Of a DNA stretch of 64,000 nucleotides, positions 55,685 to 64,000 are shown in pieces (within the stretch, counting starts at the first letter, position 1; every line of letters begins with the position of its first letter). The stretch is taken from positions 813,781 through 877,780 of the forward strand of contig NZ_LNUP01000011.1 in assembly GCF_001512295.1 (NCBI RefSeq). The letters are read 5' to 3'. The DNA comes from Pseudomonas sp. EpS/L25 (GTDB lineage Bacteria; Pseudomonadota; Gammaproteobacteria; Pseudomonadales; Pseudomonadaceae). A program made the translations under genes and the position numbers. The notes below the pieces were generated by a model that was given only the letters and a program-made list of their open reading frames with translations, searched no databases and was not told the origin of the DNA.

Positions 55685-56737
55685 CTAGCGGCGACCACCC
55701 TTACCGGTACCACCACCACTCGGGCCACGACGCGGTGCGATACCCGGCGCCGTACGTCCCTTGCCGGCCGGCTTGCGACCGACCTCGCTGGGACGCTCGG
55801 CCACGGCCGATCCCTGGGTTTTTCCGGCTTTGGCAGTCTTGTTGCGTGAGCCGCGACCCGCATCGATGGGACGGGCGGTCTTGCGCTGCTGGCGCTCCAG
55901 CTTTTCCTTGGTCTTGCCGCCCATGGCCGGCAGGGCTACCGGGGGTAGCCCGACCTCGGCAGCGAGGATGTCCACTTCCGACTGGGTCATCTCGCGCCAG
56001 CGCCCGACCGGCAGATCGCTGGTCATGAACACCGGGCCGAAACGCACCCGCTTCAGGCGGCTCACCAGCAGGCCCTGGGATTCCCAGAGACGGCGCACTT
56101 CGCGATTACGGCCTTCCATCACCACGCAATGGAACCAGTGGTTGAAGCCGTCACCTTCGGGCGCCTGCTGGACGTCGGTGAAACGTGCCGGACCGTCTTC
56201 GAGGATCACGCCATTCTTCAGGCGCAGCAGCATCTCCTCGGTCACCTCGCCACGTACCCGCACCGCATATTCGCGGTCCATCTGGTAGGACGGATGCATC
56301 AGCCGGTTGGCGAGTTCGCCGTCGGTGGTGAACAGCAGCAGGCCGGTGGTGTTGATGTCCAGGCGACCGACGTTGATCCAGCGCCCCTGCTTGGGCTTGG
56401 GCAGGCGGTCGAAGACGGTCGGCCGGCCTTCGGGATCGTCGCGGGTGCAGATCTCACCCTCGGGCTTGTTGTAGATCAGGACGCGGCGCACCACTTCTTC
56501 GGCCTGGTCGCGCTTGAGGAGGCGACCGTCGACCGCGATGGCATCCTTGGGCATCACCCGCAGACCCAGGGTGGCGACCACTCCATTGACCTTGATCCGG
56601 CCTTCGCCGATCCAGGCTTCGACATCTCGGCGCGAGCCGACGCCCAGGCGCGACAGGACCTTCTGCAGCTTTTCGCCAGCCGGCGCGGGGGTGGTCTCGT
56701 CGAGGGATTCTTTATCGGGGTTTCTATCGAGGGTCAT
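55685..56737 (-). CDS. rluB: 23S rRNA pseudouridine synthase RluB
   Basis: A 350-residue RsuA-family enzyme, expected to modify U2605 of 23S rRNA. An S4 RNA-binding domain ([22 protein letters not shown]) precedes the catalytic domain with [12 protein letters not shown] and the active-site Asp in [29 protein letters not shown] is also typical. A basic Lys/Gly/Arg-rich tail follows from about residue 285. The ATG at 56737 has GGAGGT about 6 nt upstream. It is convergent with the cyclase gene. Confidence 0.92.
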   Translation of the reverse strand: MTLDRNPDKESLDETTPAPAGEKLQKVLSRLGVGSRRDVEAWIGEGRIKVNGVVATLGLRVMPKDAIAVDGRLLKRDQAEEVVRRVLIYNKPEGEICTRDDPEGRPTVFDRLPKPKQGRWINVGRLDINTTGLLLFTTDGELANRLMHPSYQMDREYAVRVRGEVTEEMLLRLKNGVILEDGPARFTDVQQAPEGDGFNHWFHCVVMEGRNREVRRLWESQGLLVSRLKRVRFGPVFMTSDLPVGRWREMTQSEVDILAAEVGLPPVALPAMGGKTKEKLERQQRKTARPIDAGRGSRNKTAKAGKTQGSAVAERPSEVGRKPAGKGRTAPGIAPRRGPSGGGTGKGGRR

Positions 56738-56867
56738 CTGGCACCTCCCGGTGTAGTGGACGACAAGGGCACCACGGAACGGGCGCCAGGAAAAAGACAA
56801 GGGCGCATGATAGCGCCCCTGGGTCCGCCAGCCTAGCTGGGCAGGTCGGTGACGGATGGCCGCAGCC

Positions 56868-57512
56868 TCAATCCAGCGCGGCGAGCGCCTCGCGGCAGAG
56901 CTGCTCGACGCGACTCCAGTCCTTGGCCTTCACCACGTCGTTGGGCAACATCCAGCTGCCGCCGACGCACAGCAGGTTGGGCTGCTGGAAGTAATTCTTC
57001 ACGTTGCCCGGATTTACGCCGCCCGTGGGGCAGAACTTGAGTTCAGCGAAGGGGCCGGCGAAGGCCTTGAGTGCATCCACGCCGCCATAGACGTTGGCCG
57101 GGAACAGCTTGAAGCGACGGTAGCCCAGGCGATAGGCCTGCATGATCTCCGAGGGCGTGGCGATGCCGGGCAGGAGCGGGATGGGCGCCGATACCCCGGC
57201 CTGGAGAATTTCCTCGGTGGTGCCCGGGGTGACGATGAACTGGGCGCCCGCCTCGACCGCAGCTGCGAACATCCGTACATCGAGCACGGTGCCGACACCG
57301 ACGTCCAGATTCGGCCGCTCCTGACGCAGCAGACGCACCGCATCCAGCCCATGGGCGGATCTGAGGGTGATCTCCAGCGCGGTGAGGCCACCGGCCGCCA
57401 TGGCGTCGGCGAACGGCAGCACGTCGGCAGGATCATTGATCACGATCACCGGCAGGATCCGGGCACGCGCGCACAGGGCATCTAGGGTCGCGATCTTGTT
57501 CTGCATGTCCAC
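56868..57512 (-). CDS. eda: KDPG/KHG aldolase (Entner-Doudoroff)
   Basis: A 214-residue class I aldolase cleaving 2-keto-3-deoxy-6-phosphogluconate to pyruvate and glyceraldehyde 3-phosphate. Seen are [23 protein letters not shown] (catalytic Glu), [18 protein letters not shown], the Schiff-base Lys in RRFKLFPAN and [10 protein letters not shown]. The residue after FPA is Asn where E. coli and most homologs have Glu. The GTG at 57512 is chosen because AGGAG lies 7-8 nt upstream; a later ATG (57506) is spaced too far. It is last in the zwf-pgl-eda operon, 14 bp after pgl. Confidence 0.93.
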   Translation of the reverse strand: MDMQNKIATLDALCARARILPVIVINDPADVLPFADAMAAGGLTALEITLRSAHGLDAVRLLRQERPNLDVGVGTVLDVRMFAAAVEAGAQFIVTPGTTEEILQAGVSAPIPLLPGIATPSEIMQAYRLGYRRFKLFPANVYGGVDALKAFAGPFAELKFCPTGGVNPGNVKNYFQQPNLLCVGGSWMLPNDVVKAKDWSRVEQLCREALAALD

Positions 57513-57526
57513 AAACTAACTCCTCG

Positions 57527-58223
57527 TCAGGGGCACCAATAGACGACCAGGGGTTCGCGCAGGAACGCCTTGATCGGAGTGGCCAACTCGTCGCCCTCGG
57601 CCAAGGCGGTTTCCAGCACCTGTCGCTTGCCTGCGCCCTGGATGGCGAGGATCTGCTGCCGCGCGCGACTCAGGTAGGCACGGCTCAGGGTGATGCGGCG
57701 CTGTGGCGCGGAAGGCGCGACACCCGGGAAGCTCAGGCGCTCGCTGGCCGGGTCCAGGGCCTCTTCCAGGCCAGGGCTGCCGGGGAACAGCGAGGCGGTA
57801 TGGGCATCGTCACCCATGCCCAGCACCAGGACGTCCGGCGTGCCCAGGGCATCGCGCAGGCGAGCCTCGGTAAGGGCCATGCCCTCTTCCGGCGTATTCG
57901 CTGGGCTGTACAGATCGACGAACTGTGCGGCGGCTGCAGGCCCCTGGAAAAGGTGCTTGCGCAGCAGACCGGCGTTGCTGTCCGGATCGTCGATGGGGAC
58001 CCAACGCTCATCCGCCAGGGTGACCATGACCTTGGCCCAGTCCAGCTCGGCCTTGGCCAGCCGCTCCAGAAAAGGCACCGGACTGCGACCGCCGGAAACG
58101 ATCAGTAGCGCCTCGCCACGCGCGGCCAGGGCCTCGCGCAGCGCGGTGGCGACCGCCTCGGCCAGCGCCGCGGCATGGGCCTCGCGGTCGGGCAATTCGC
58201 GCAGGGTCACGCCCTGCCCCAGG

Positions 58224-58237
<14 letters not shown>
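57527..58237 (-). CDS. pgl: 6-phosphogluconolactonase
   Basis: A 236-residue enzyme (NagB-like fold, DevB type) hydrolysing 6-phosphogluconolactone. [45 protein letters not shown] and [13 protein letters not shown] are family signatures. Its start overlaps the end of zwf by 14 bp, so expression is coupled in the oxidative glucose-6-phosphate route. Confidence 0.95.
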
Positions 58238-59693
<1,456 letters not shown>

Positions 59694-59854
59694 AAATATT
59701 CGTTCTTTTACTTAAAGTTTGAGATATTCCACGCCCATCATAGGGGACGTGGCGCGATTCGCGTAGTCTTAATATCAAAAAATGCGGCCCGACAGCACCG
59801 GCCCAACCCTTTTATAGCCTTAGGATAGAGGCACAACAACCACTAGGAGTTCTC
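59694..59854. promoter_or_regulatory. Divergent zwf / hexR control region
   Basis: A 161-bp AT-rich spacer holding both promoters. AGGAG for hexR is at 59842-59846. I searched it by eye for the Pseudomonas HexR box (TTGT-N7/8-ACAA) and did not find a full copy; only the ACAA half occurs near 59833. Confidence 0.6.
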
Positions 59855-60724
59855 ATGGATCGTGCCAGCACCCTGCTGCAAACCATCCAGACGCGCGTTG
59901 GCGAACTCAACCGTGCCGAACGCAAGGTCGCTGAAGTCATTCTGCAGAATCCACGGCAAGCCACCCGTTACACCATCGCGGCCCTGGCCCAGGCGGCCCA
60001 GGTCAGCGAACCCACGGTGAACCGCTTCTGCCGGTCGCTGGGGGTGAGCGGCTATCCGGAAATGAAGATCCAGCTGGCCCAGAGCATCGCCAGCGGTGCC
60101 GTCTACGTCAGCCAGGCGGTAGAGGCCAACGACGAACCCGAGGCCTACGCCGAGAAAATCTTCAGCAGCACCATCGCCTCGCTGGACAGCGCCCGCCAGC
60201 GGCTGGATGCCCGGACGGTGGATCGCGCGGTCGACCTGATGATCCAGGCCCGGCAGATCCATTTCTTCGGCCTGGGCGCCTCGGCACCGGTGGCTCTGGA
60301 TGCCCAGCACAAGTTCTTCCGCTTCAACATGGCGGTCTCGGCGCATTCGGACGTGCTGATGCAGCGGATGCTCGCCTCCATCGCCCGGACCGGCGAGCTG
60401 TTCGTGATCATCTCCTACACCGGCCGCACCCGCGAGCTGGTGGACGTAGCCAAGCTGGCGCGGGACAACGGCGCCTCGGTGCTCGGCCTCACCGCCAGCA
60501 ACACCCCGCTGGCCAAGGTCTGCACCCACAGCCTGGACATCCCGCTGCCGGAAGACACCGACATCTACATGCCGATGACCTCGCGGATCATCCAGCTCAC
60601 CGTGCTGGACATCCTGGCGACCGGGGTAACCTTGAAGCGCGGCGTGGATTTCCAGCCGCATCTGCGCAAGGTCAAGGAAAGCCTGGTCGCGACCCGCTAT
60701 CCCTCGGAGCCCGACCAGGGCTGA
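59855..60724 (+). CDS. hexR: HexR, RpiR-family regulator of glucose catabolism
   Basis: A 289-residue regulator. The N-terminal helix-turn-helix is [34 protein letters not shown]; the C-terminal SIS sugar-phosphate isomerase-like domain has [36 protein letters not shown] and the [12 protein letters not shown] loop. HexR binds KDPG and controls zwf, edd and gap genes in Pseudomonas. The divergent position next to zwf-pgl-eda supports the name. AGGAG is about 8 nt before the ATG. Confidence 0.95.
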   Translation: MDRASTLLQTIQTRVGELNRAERKVAEVILQNPRQATRYTIAALAQAAQVSEPTVNRFCRSLGVSGYPEMKIQLAQSIASGAVYVSQAVEANDEPEAYAEKIFSSTIASLDSARQRLDARTVDRAVDLMIQARQIHFFGLGASAPVALDAQHKFFRFNMAVSAHSDVLMQRMLASIARTGELFVIISYTGRTRELVDVAKLARDNGASVLGLTASNTPLAKVCTHSLDIPLPEDTDIYMPMTSRIIQLTVLDILATGVTLKRGVDFQPHLRKVKESLVATRYPSEPDQG

Positions 60725-60731
60725 CGCCCAT

Positions 60732-60754
60732 GGGCTCCAGTCTTCCCGGAGCCC
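60732..60754. terminator. Terminator between convergent hexR and AI-2E-family gene
   Basis: GGGCTCC and GGAGCCC form a 7-bp stem with a 9-nt loop, midway between the two stop codons. Confidence 0.6.
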
Positions 60755-60762
60755 GTCAGTCG

Positions 60763-61812
60763 CTAAATGTCGTCGCGGTGGCTGAACAGATCCCAGGTGG
60801 ACATGAACAGCGCGGCGATCAGCGGGCCGATGACGAAGCCGTTCAGGCCGAACAGCGACATGCCGCCGATGGTGGAGATCAGCACCACGTAGTCGGGCAT
60901 CTTGGTGTCCTTGCCGACCAGGATGGGGCGCAGCAGGTTGTCCACCAGGCCGATCACCACCACGGCGAAGACGATCAGGATCACGCCCTTGATGACCGAA
61001 CCAGTGGCCAGGAAGTAGATCGCTACCGGCACCCAGATCAGCGCCGAACCCACTGCCGGCAGCAGTGACAGGAAGGCCATCAGAGTGCCCCAGAGCACCG
61101 CGCCCTGCACCCCCAGCACGCCGAGGATGAAACCGCCAAGGGCGCCCTGCACCACGGCCACGATGATGTTGCCCTTCACCGTAGCGCGCACCACGGCGGT
61201 GAACTTCGCCATCAGGCTGCGCTTGTGCATGTCGCTCAGCGGAATGGCCTTGCGGATCAGCGCCACCAGCTGCGAGCCATCGCGCAGCAGGAAGAACAGC
61301 AGGTAAAGCATTACGCCGAAGCCGATGAGGAACTGGAAGGTGCCCTGGCCGAAGCTGAAGGCCTGGGTGGCGACGAACTGGCTGCCCTGCATGGCGCCTT
61401 CGGAGAGCTTCTGGCGGATGCCCTCCAGGTCACCGGCGCCGAAACGCTCGAGCACGCTGCGCACCGAATCCGGCAAGGCGCCCCAGACCTGCTGGTAGTA
61501 CTGGCCGAAGTTGAGCTGCCCGCTGCTGACCTGCTGGTAGAGCAGCGAGCCTTCCTGCACCAGGGAGATGGCGATGAACACCACCGGCAGGATGACGATG
61601 AGCAGGATCACGAATAGCGTGCAGAGCGCGCCCAGGTTGCGCCTGTTGTTGAAGCGACGGACGAACCAGCGCTGCAGCGGCGCGAACAGGATGGCGAGGA
61701 TGGCGCCCCAGAACACCGCCCCCAGGAAGGGGGTGAGGATCCAGATGAAGGCGAGCGAGACCACCACCAGCAGGATCAGGAACGTTTTGTTTTCCAGCCG
61801 AGCACTTTTCAT
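60763..61812 (-). CDS. AI-2E family (PerM/YdiK-like) transporter
   Basis: A 349-residue protein with about 8 transmembrane helices. Typical are LTPFLGAVFWGAILAILFAPLQRW, FFLLRDGSQL, VVQGALGGFILGVLGVQGAVLWGTLMAFLSLLPAVGSALIWVPVAIY and VDNLLRPILVGKDTKMPDYVVLISTIGG. Members have been linked to autoinducer-2 export or Na+/H+ antiport; the substrate here is unknown. The ATG at 61812 is preferred because the 19-residue upstream extension is not conserved-looking. Confidence 0.88.
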   Translation of the reverse strand: MKSARLENKTFLILLVVVSLAFIWILTPFLGAVFWGAILAILFAPLQRWFVRRFNNRRNLGALCTLFVILLIVILPVVFIAISLVQEGSLLYQQVSSGQLNFGQYYQQVWGALPDSVRSVLERFGAGDLEGIRQKLSEGAMQGSQFVATQAFSFGQGTFQFLIGFGVMLYLLFFLLRDGSQLVALIRKAIPLSDMHKRSLMAKFTAVVRATVKGNIIVAVVQGALGGFILGVLGVQGAVLWGTLMAFLSLLPAVGSALIWVPVAIYFLATGSVIKGVILIVFAVVVIGLVDNLLRPILVGKDTKMPDYVVLISTIGGMSLFGLNGFVIGPLIAALFMSTWDLFSHRDDI

Positions 61813-61905
61813 TGGCTTTCGCGATTCCAAACAAGGATGACGGGCCTTGCTTAGAGCCTCGGAAGCCATTGGGTTCCCATGAGCGCCCCCAACTCGACCC
61901 GAAGA

Positions 61906-61930
61906 GGCGCGCCGGAGGCCCCGGCGCGCC
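61906..61930 (-). terminator. Terminator of the chemoreceptor gene
   Basis: GGCGCGCCGG and CCGGCGCGCC form a perfect 10-bp stem with a 5-nt loop, 5 nt beyond the chemoreceptor stop codon. TCTT follows on the transcribed strand. Confidence 0.75.
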
Positions 61931-61935
61931 GCTGA

Positions 61936-63612
61936 TCATACACGGAACTGGCGGACCAGCCCGCCCAGACGCTCGCCGAGACCGACCATGCCGGCAGTGC
62001 TGGCGGCCCCCTGCTGGGCGCCCTGGGCCATGCTGTCGACGGCCCCGGCGATGGTGTGGACGCTGCGATTGATTTCCTCGGCCACCGCCGTCTGCTCCTC
62101 GGCGGCGCTGGCGATCTGGGTGTTCATGGCGTTGATGGTGGCGATCAGTTCGCTGATGGACGCCAGGGCGGCGCCGGCCTGCTCGGCCTGGGCCGTGGTG
62201 GCCTCGCCCATGCCACCGGAGCGCTCCATGGCGCCCACCGCGCGACCGGTCGCCTGTTGCAAGCGGTCGATCATGCCCTGGATCTCCTGGGTGCTCTGCT
62301 GGGTGCGGCTGGCCAGGGCGCGGACTTCGTCGGCGACCACGGCGAAACCGCGTCCCGCCTCGCCCGCCCGGGCGGCTTCGATGGCGGCATTGAGCGCCAG
62401 CAGGTTGGTCTGCTCGGCGATGGCACGGATCACGTCGAGCACGCCGACGATGGCGCCGACGTCCTGCTTCAGGCCGTCCAGGGAGACACCGCTCTGGCGC
62501 ACCTCCTCCACCAGATCGTGAATGCGGGCGACGCTGGAAGCGACCACCTCGCGGGCCATGCGGCCCTGCTCCTCGGTCTGCCGGGTGGCCTCGGAGGCCT
62601 GCAGGGCACTGCGCGCCACTTCCTGGGCTGCGGCGGACATCTCGTTGATGGCGGTCGCCACCTGGTCGGTCTCGTTGCGCTGGCGCTGCATGTCGCGATC
62701 GGTACGCTGGGCCTGCTGGGCGACGTCGTCGAGCAGGCCGGTGAGTTGGCGGGTGATGTCGACGACCTGGACGATGGTGCCCTGGATGCGATCGACGAAA
62801 CGGTTGAAGGAGGCGGCGAGCTCACCGATCTCGTCGCGACCGGTGACCGGAAGACGACGCGTCAGGTCGCCCTCCCCGGCAGCGATGTCGTCGAGATTCG
62901 CCCGGATCTGCGCCAGCGGCCGCAGGGTCCGGGCGGCGAAGAGTTGCGCGGCGATGCCGATCACCAGCAGCAGCACACCGGCGACGCCGAGGATCAGCCA
63001 GAGCTGGCTGCGGGTCCGCTGGGCGACCTGTTCGGCCACGGCGGCGACCTCGGCTTCGACACCGTCCAGGTTCACCGCGGAGCCGATCACCAGGTCCCAT
63101 TTGGCCAGGTAGTCGGTGTAGGCCAGCTTGGGCACCAGGATGTCCTTGTTGCCAGGCAGCGACGAGCTGTAGCGGCTGAAGTGCGAGCCATCCTTGCCGA
63201 CCCGGACCAATTCCTGGTTCAGGTAGACGCCATTGGGATCGCGGTTGTCCTTGAAGCTCTTGCCGATGCCGGCCGGGTCGTTGCCCTTGAACAGGCGGAT
63301 CACGTTGGAATCGTAGCCGAAGATATAGCCATCCCTGCCGTAGGCGATGGCCGACAGCAGGCGAATGGCTTCCTTGCGCGCCTCGGAGTCCCCTGGGGTG
63401 GCGTTGTCGTACAGCGGTTTGACCACGGTCATGGCCGCTTCGACGGTGTTCTGCAGGGCGCCGCGGCTCTGCGCCATCAGCCGCTCGCGGGCTTCGCTGA
63501 TGTCCCTGGCCGCCTGCTCGTGCAGTACCCAGTAGGACAGTCCACCCAGGACGATGGTGAAGAGGCAGACGGGCAGGATCGCCAGCAGGGTAACTTTCAA
63601 TTTCAGGCTCAT
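61936..63612 (-). CDS. Methyl-accepting chemotaxis protein with single Cache sensor
   Basis: A 558-residue chemoreceptor. TM1 (about residues 8-28), a periplasmic sCache_2-type domain (about 33-195; [63 protein letters not shown]), TM2 (about 205-228), HAMP (about 230-282) and the signalling helices with hairpin tip [40 protein letters not shown]. It lacks a C-terminal CheR-docking pentapeptide. The arrangement recalls the P. aeruginosa organic-acid receptor CtpM (PA2652), also near a two-component system; ligand inferred only. Confidence 0.92.
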   Translation of the reverse strand: MSLKLKVTLLAILPVCLFTIVLGGLSYWVLHEQAARDISEARERLMAQSRGALQNTVEAAMTVVKPLYDNATPGDSEARKEAIRLLSAIAYGRDGYIFGYDSNVIRLFKGNDPAGIGKSFKDNRDPNGVYLNQELVRVGKDGSHFSRYSSSLPGNKDILVPKLAYTDYLAKWDLVIGSAVNLDGVEAEVAAVAEQVAQRTRSQLWLILGVAGVLLLVIGIAAQLFAARTLRPLAQIRANLDDIAAGEGDLTRRLPVTGRDEIGELAASFNRFVDRIQGTIVQVVDITRQLTGLLDDVAQQAQRTDRDMQRQRNETDQVATAINEMSAAAQEVARSALQASEATRQTEEQGRMAREVVASSVARIHDLVEEVRQSGVSLDGLKQDVGAIVGVLDVIRAIAEQTNLLALNAAIEAARAGEAGRGFAVVADEVRALASRTQQSTQEIQGMIDRLQQATGRAVGAMERSGGMGEATTAQAEQAGAALASISELIATINAMNTQIASAAEEQTAVAEEINRSVHTIAGAVDSMAQGAQQGAASTAGMVGLGERLGGLVRQFRV

Positions 63613-63677
63613 GGGTTCTCCTTGGCAGCAAGAGCTGTGCGGTTATCGGCCGCCCAAGGTCGAACTTGACCGAGAAG

Positions 63678-64000
63678 TCACACGACTGACTGGTGCTGGC
63701 TCCCTCCCGTTGGCGATGGCAAATGGATGACCACGGCGAGCCCGCCCAGGGCTGAAGGCGCCAGCGCCAGGGTGCCACCGCAGCTGTCGACGATATCCCT
63801 GGCGATGCCCAGGCCGAGGCCGTGACCAGCGACGCCTTCGTCCAGGCGGGTTCCCCGGCTCAGGATGGCCTGGCGCTCGCCTTCCGGCACACCCGGTCCA
63901 TCGTCCTCGATGTGGATGGCATAGCCTTCGGCTCGGCGGGCGATTTCCAGGCGTACCTGCCGATGCGCCCATTTGCTGGCGTTGTCCAGCAGCGTACCGA
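63678..64000 (-). CDS. Sensor histidine kinase, C-terminal ATPase domain (cut by window edge)
   Basis: The last ~107 codons of a kinase entering from the right edge. Seen are the N box GTLLDNASKWAHRQV, G1 box IHIEDDGPGVP, the RGTRLDEGVAGHGLGLGIARDIVDSCGG stretch (F/G2 boxes) and the end of the fold (GGLAVVIHLP). The RGxRLD spacing is PhoQ-like. Nearness to a Cache chemoreceptor recalls BqsS (PA2656) of P. aeruginosa, but the sensor part is outside the window and I do not assign a symbol. Confidence 0.85.
   Translation of the reverse strand, partial: GTLLDNASKWAHRQVRLEIARRAEGYAIHIEDDGPGVPEGERQAILSRGTRLDEGVAGHGLGLGIARDIVDSCGGTLALAPSALGGLAVVIHLPSPTGGSQHQSVV

Overview
The window is a 64 kb stretch of a GC-rich (roughly 65%) gamma-proteobacterial chromosome. 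Gene content and order point to a Pseudomonas: MuxABC-OpmB, TamAB, the rbsBACRKD operon, a uppP-pnuC-nadR block and a zwf-pgl-eda operon divergent from hexR. The Mn-catalase and the gene order suggest a species outside P. aeruginosa, perhaps the oryzihabitans/psychrotolerans group; that is an inference from memory. Coding density is high, 4-bp ATGA/GTGA overlaps are frequent, and no rRNA, tRNA or CRISPR array was seen.

0-20 kb: the 5' end of sohB, an SCP2-domain gene with its own promoter and terminator, and a low-GC membrane-protein gene (DUF6232-like) that is intact except for a one-base homopolymer frameshift near its start. Then the RND efflux operon muxA-muxB-muxC-opmB (minus), thiol peroxidase tpx, the outer-membrane translocation/assembly pair tamA-tamB, divergent xthA, and a periplasmic phosphate-binding-like/OmpA fusion preceded by a Pho-box-like site.

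20-30 kb: a SAM methyltransferase, a DUF192 protein, two tandem paralogous MFS exporters, a cyclopropane fatty acid synthase, then a 2.5 kb accessory patch (24.5-27.0 kb). The patch holds three or four unrecognised small genes, an orphan response-regulator receiver whose phospho-acceptor Asp is replaced by Asn, a pair of short direct repeats and the decayed C-terminus of a phage-type integrase. After this come the ABC-F protein ybiT and malate:quinone oxidoreductase mqo.

30-46.6 kb: gamma-glutamyltransferase, a DUF1294 membrane protein, uppP, pnuC-nadR (NAD precursor salvage), an Smr protein, folE, an ABM-like small protein, a REP/REPIN-type palindrome cluster, apt, the complete ribose operon with a perfect RbsR operator, and a GAF-GAF-GGDEF-EAL c-di-GMP enzyme.

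46.6-64 kb: a DUF892-manganese catalase pair followed by a 29-codon membrane-peptide gene; a small secreted protein; a PLP aminotransferase-GST pair divergent from a MarR regulator with two identical inverted repeats; a LysE exporter, a BenE-type transporter and a CurA-type reductase; a diguanylate cyclase behind a sigma-54-like promoter; rluB; eda-pgl-zwf with divergent hexR; an AI-2E-family transporter; a Cache-type chemoreceptor; and the C-terminus of a sensor histidine kinase. Most of the window is ordinary core genome. The least explained material is the 24.5-27.0 kb patch and the frameshifted gene near 1.3 kb.
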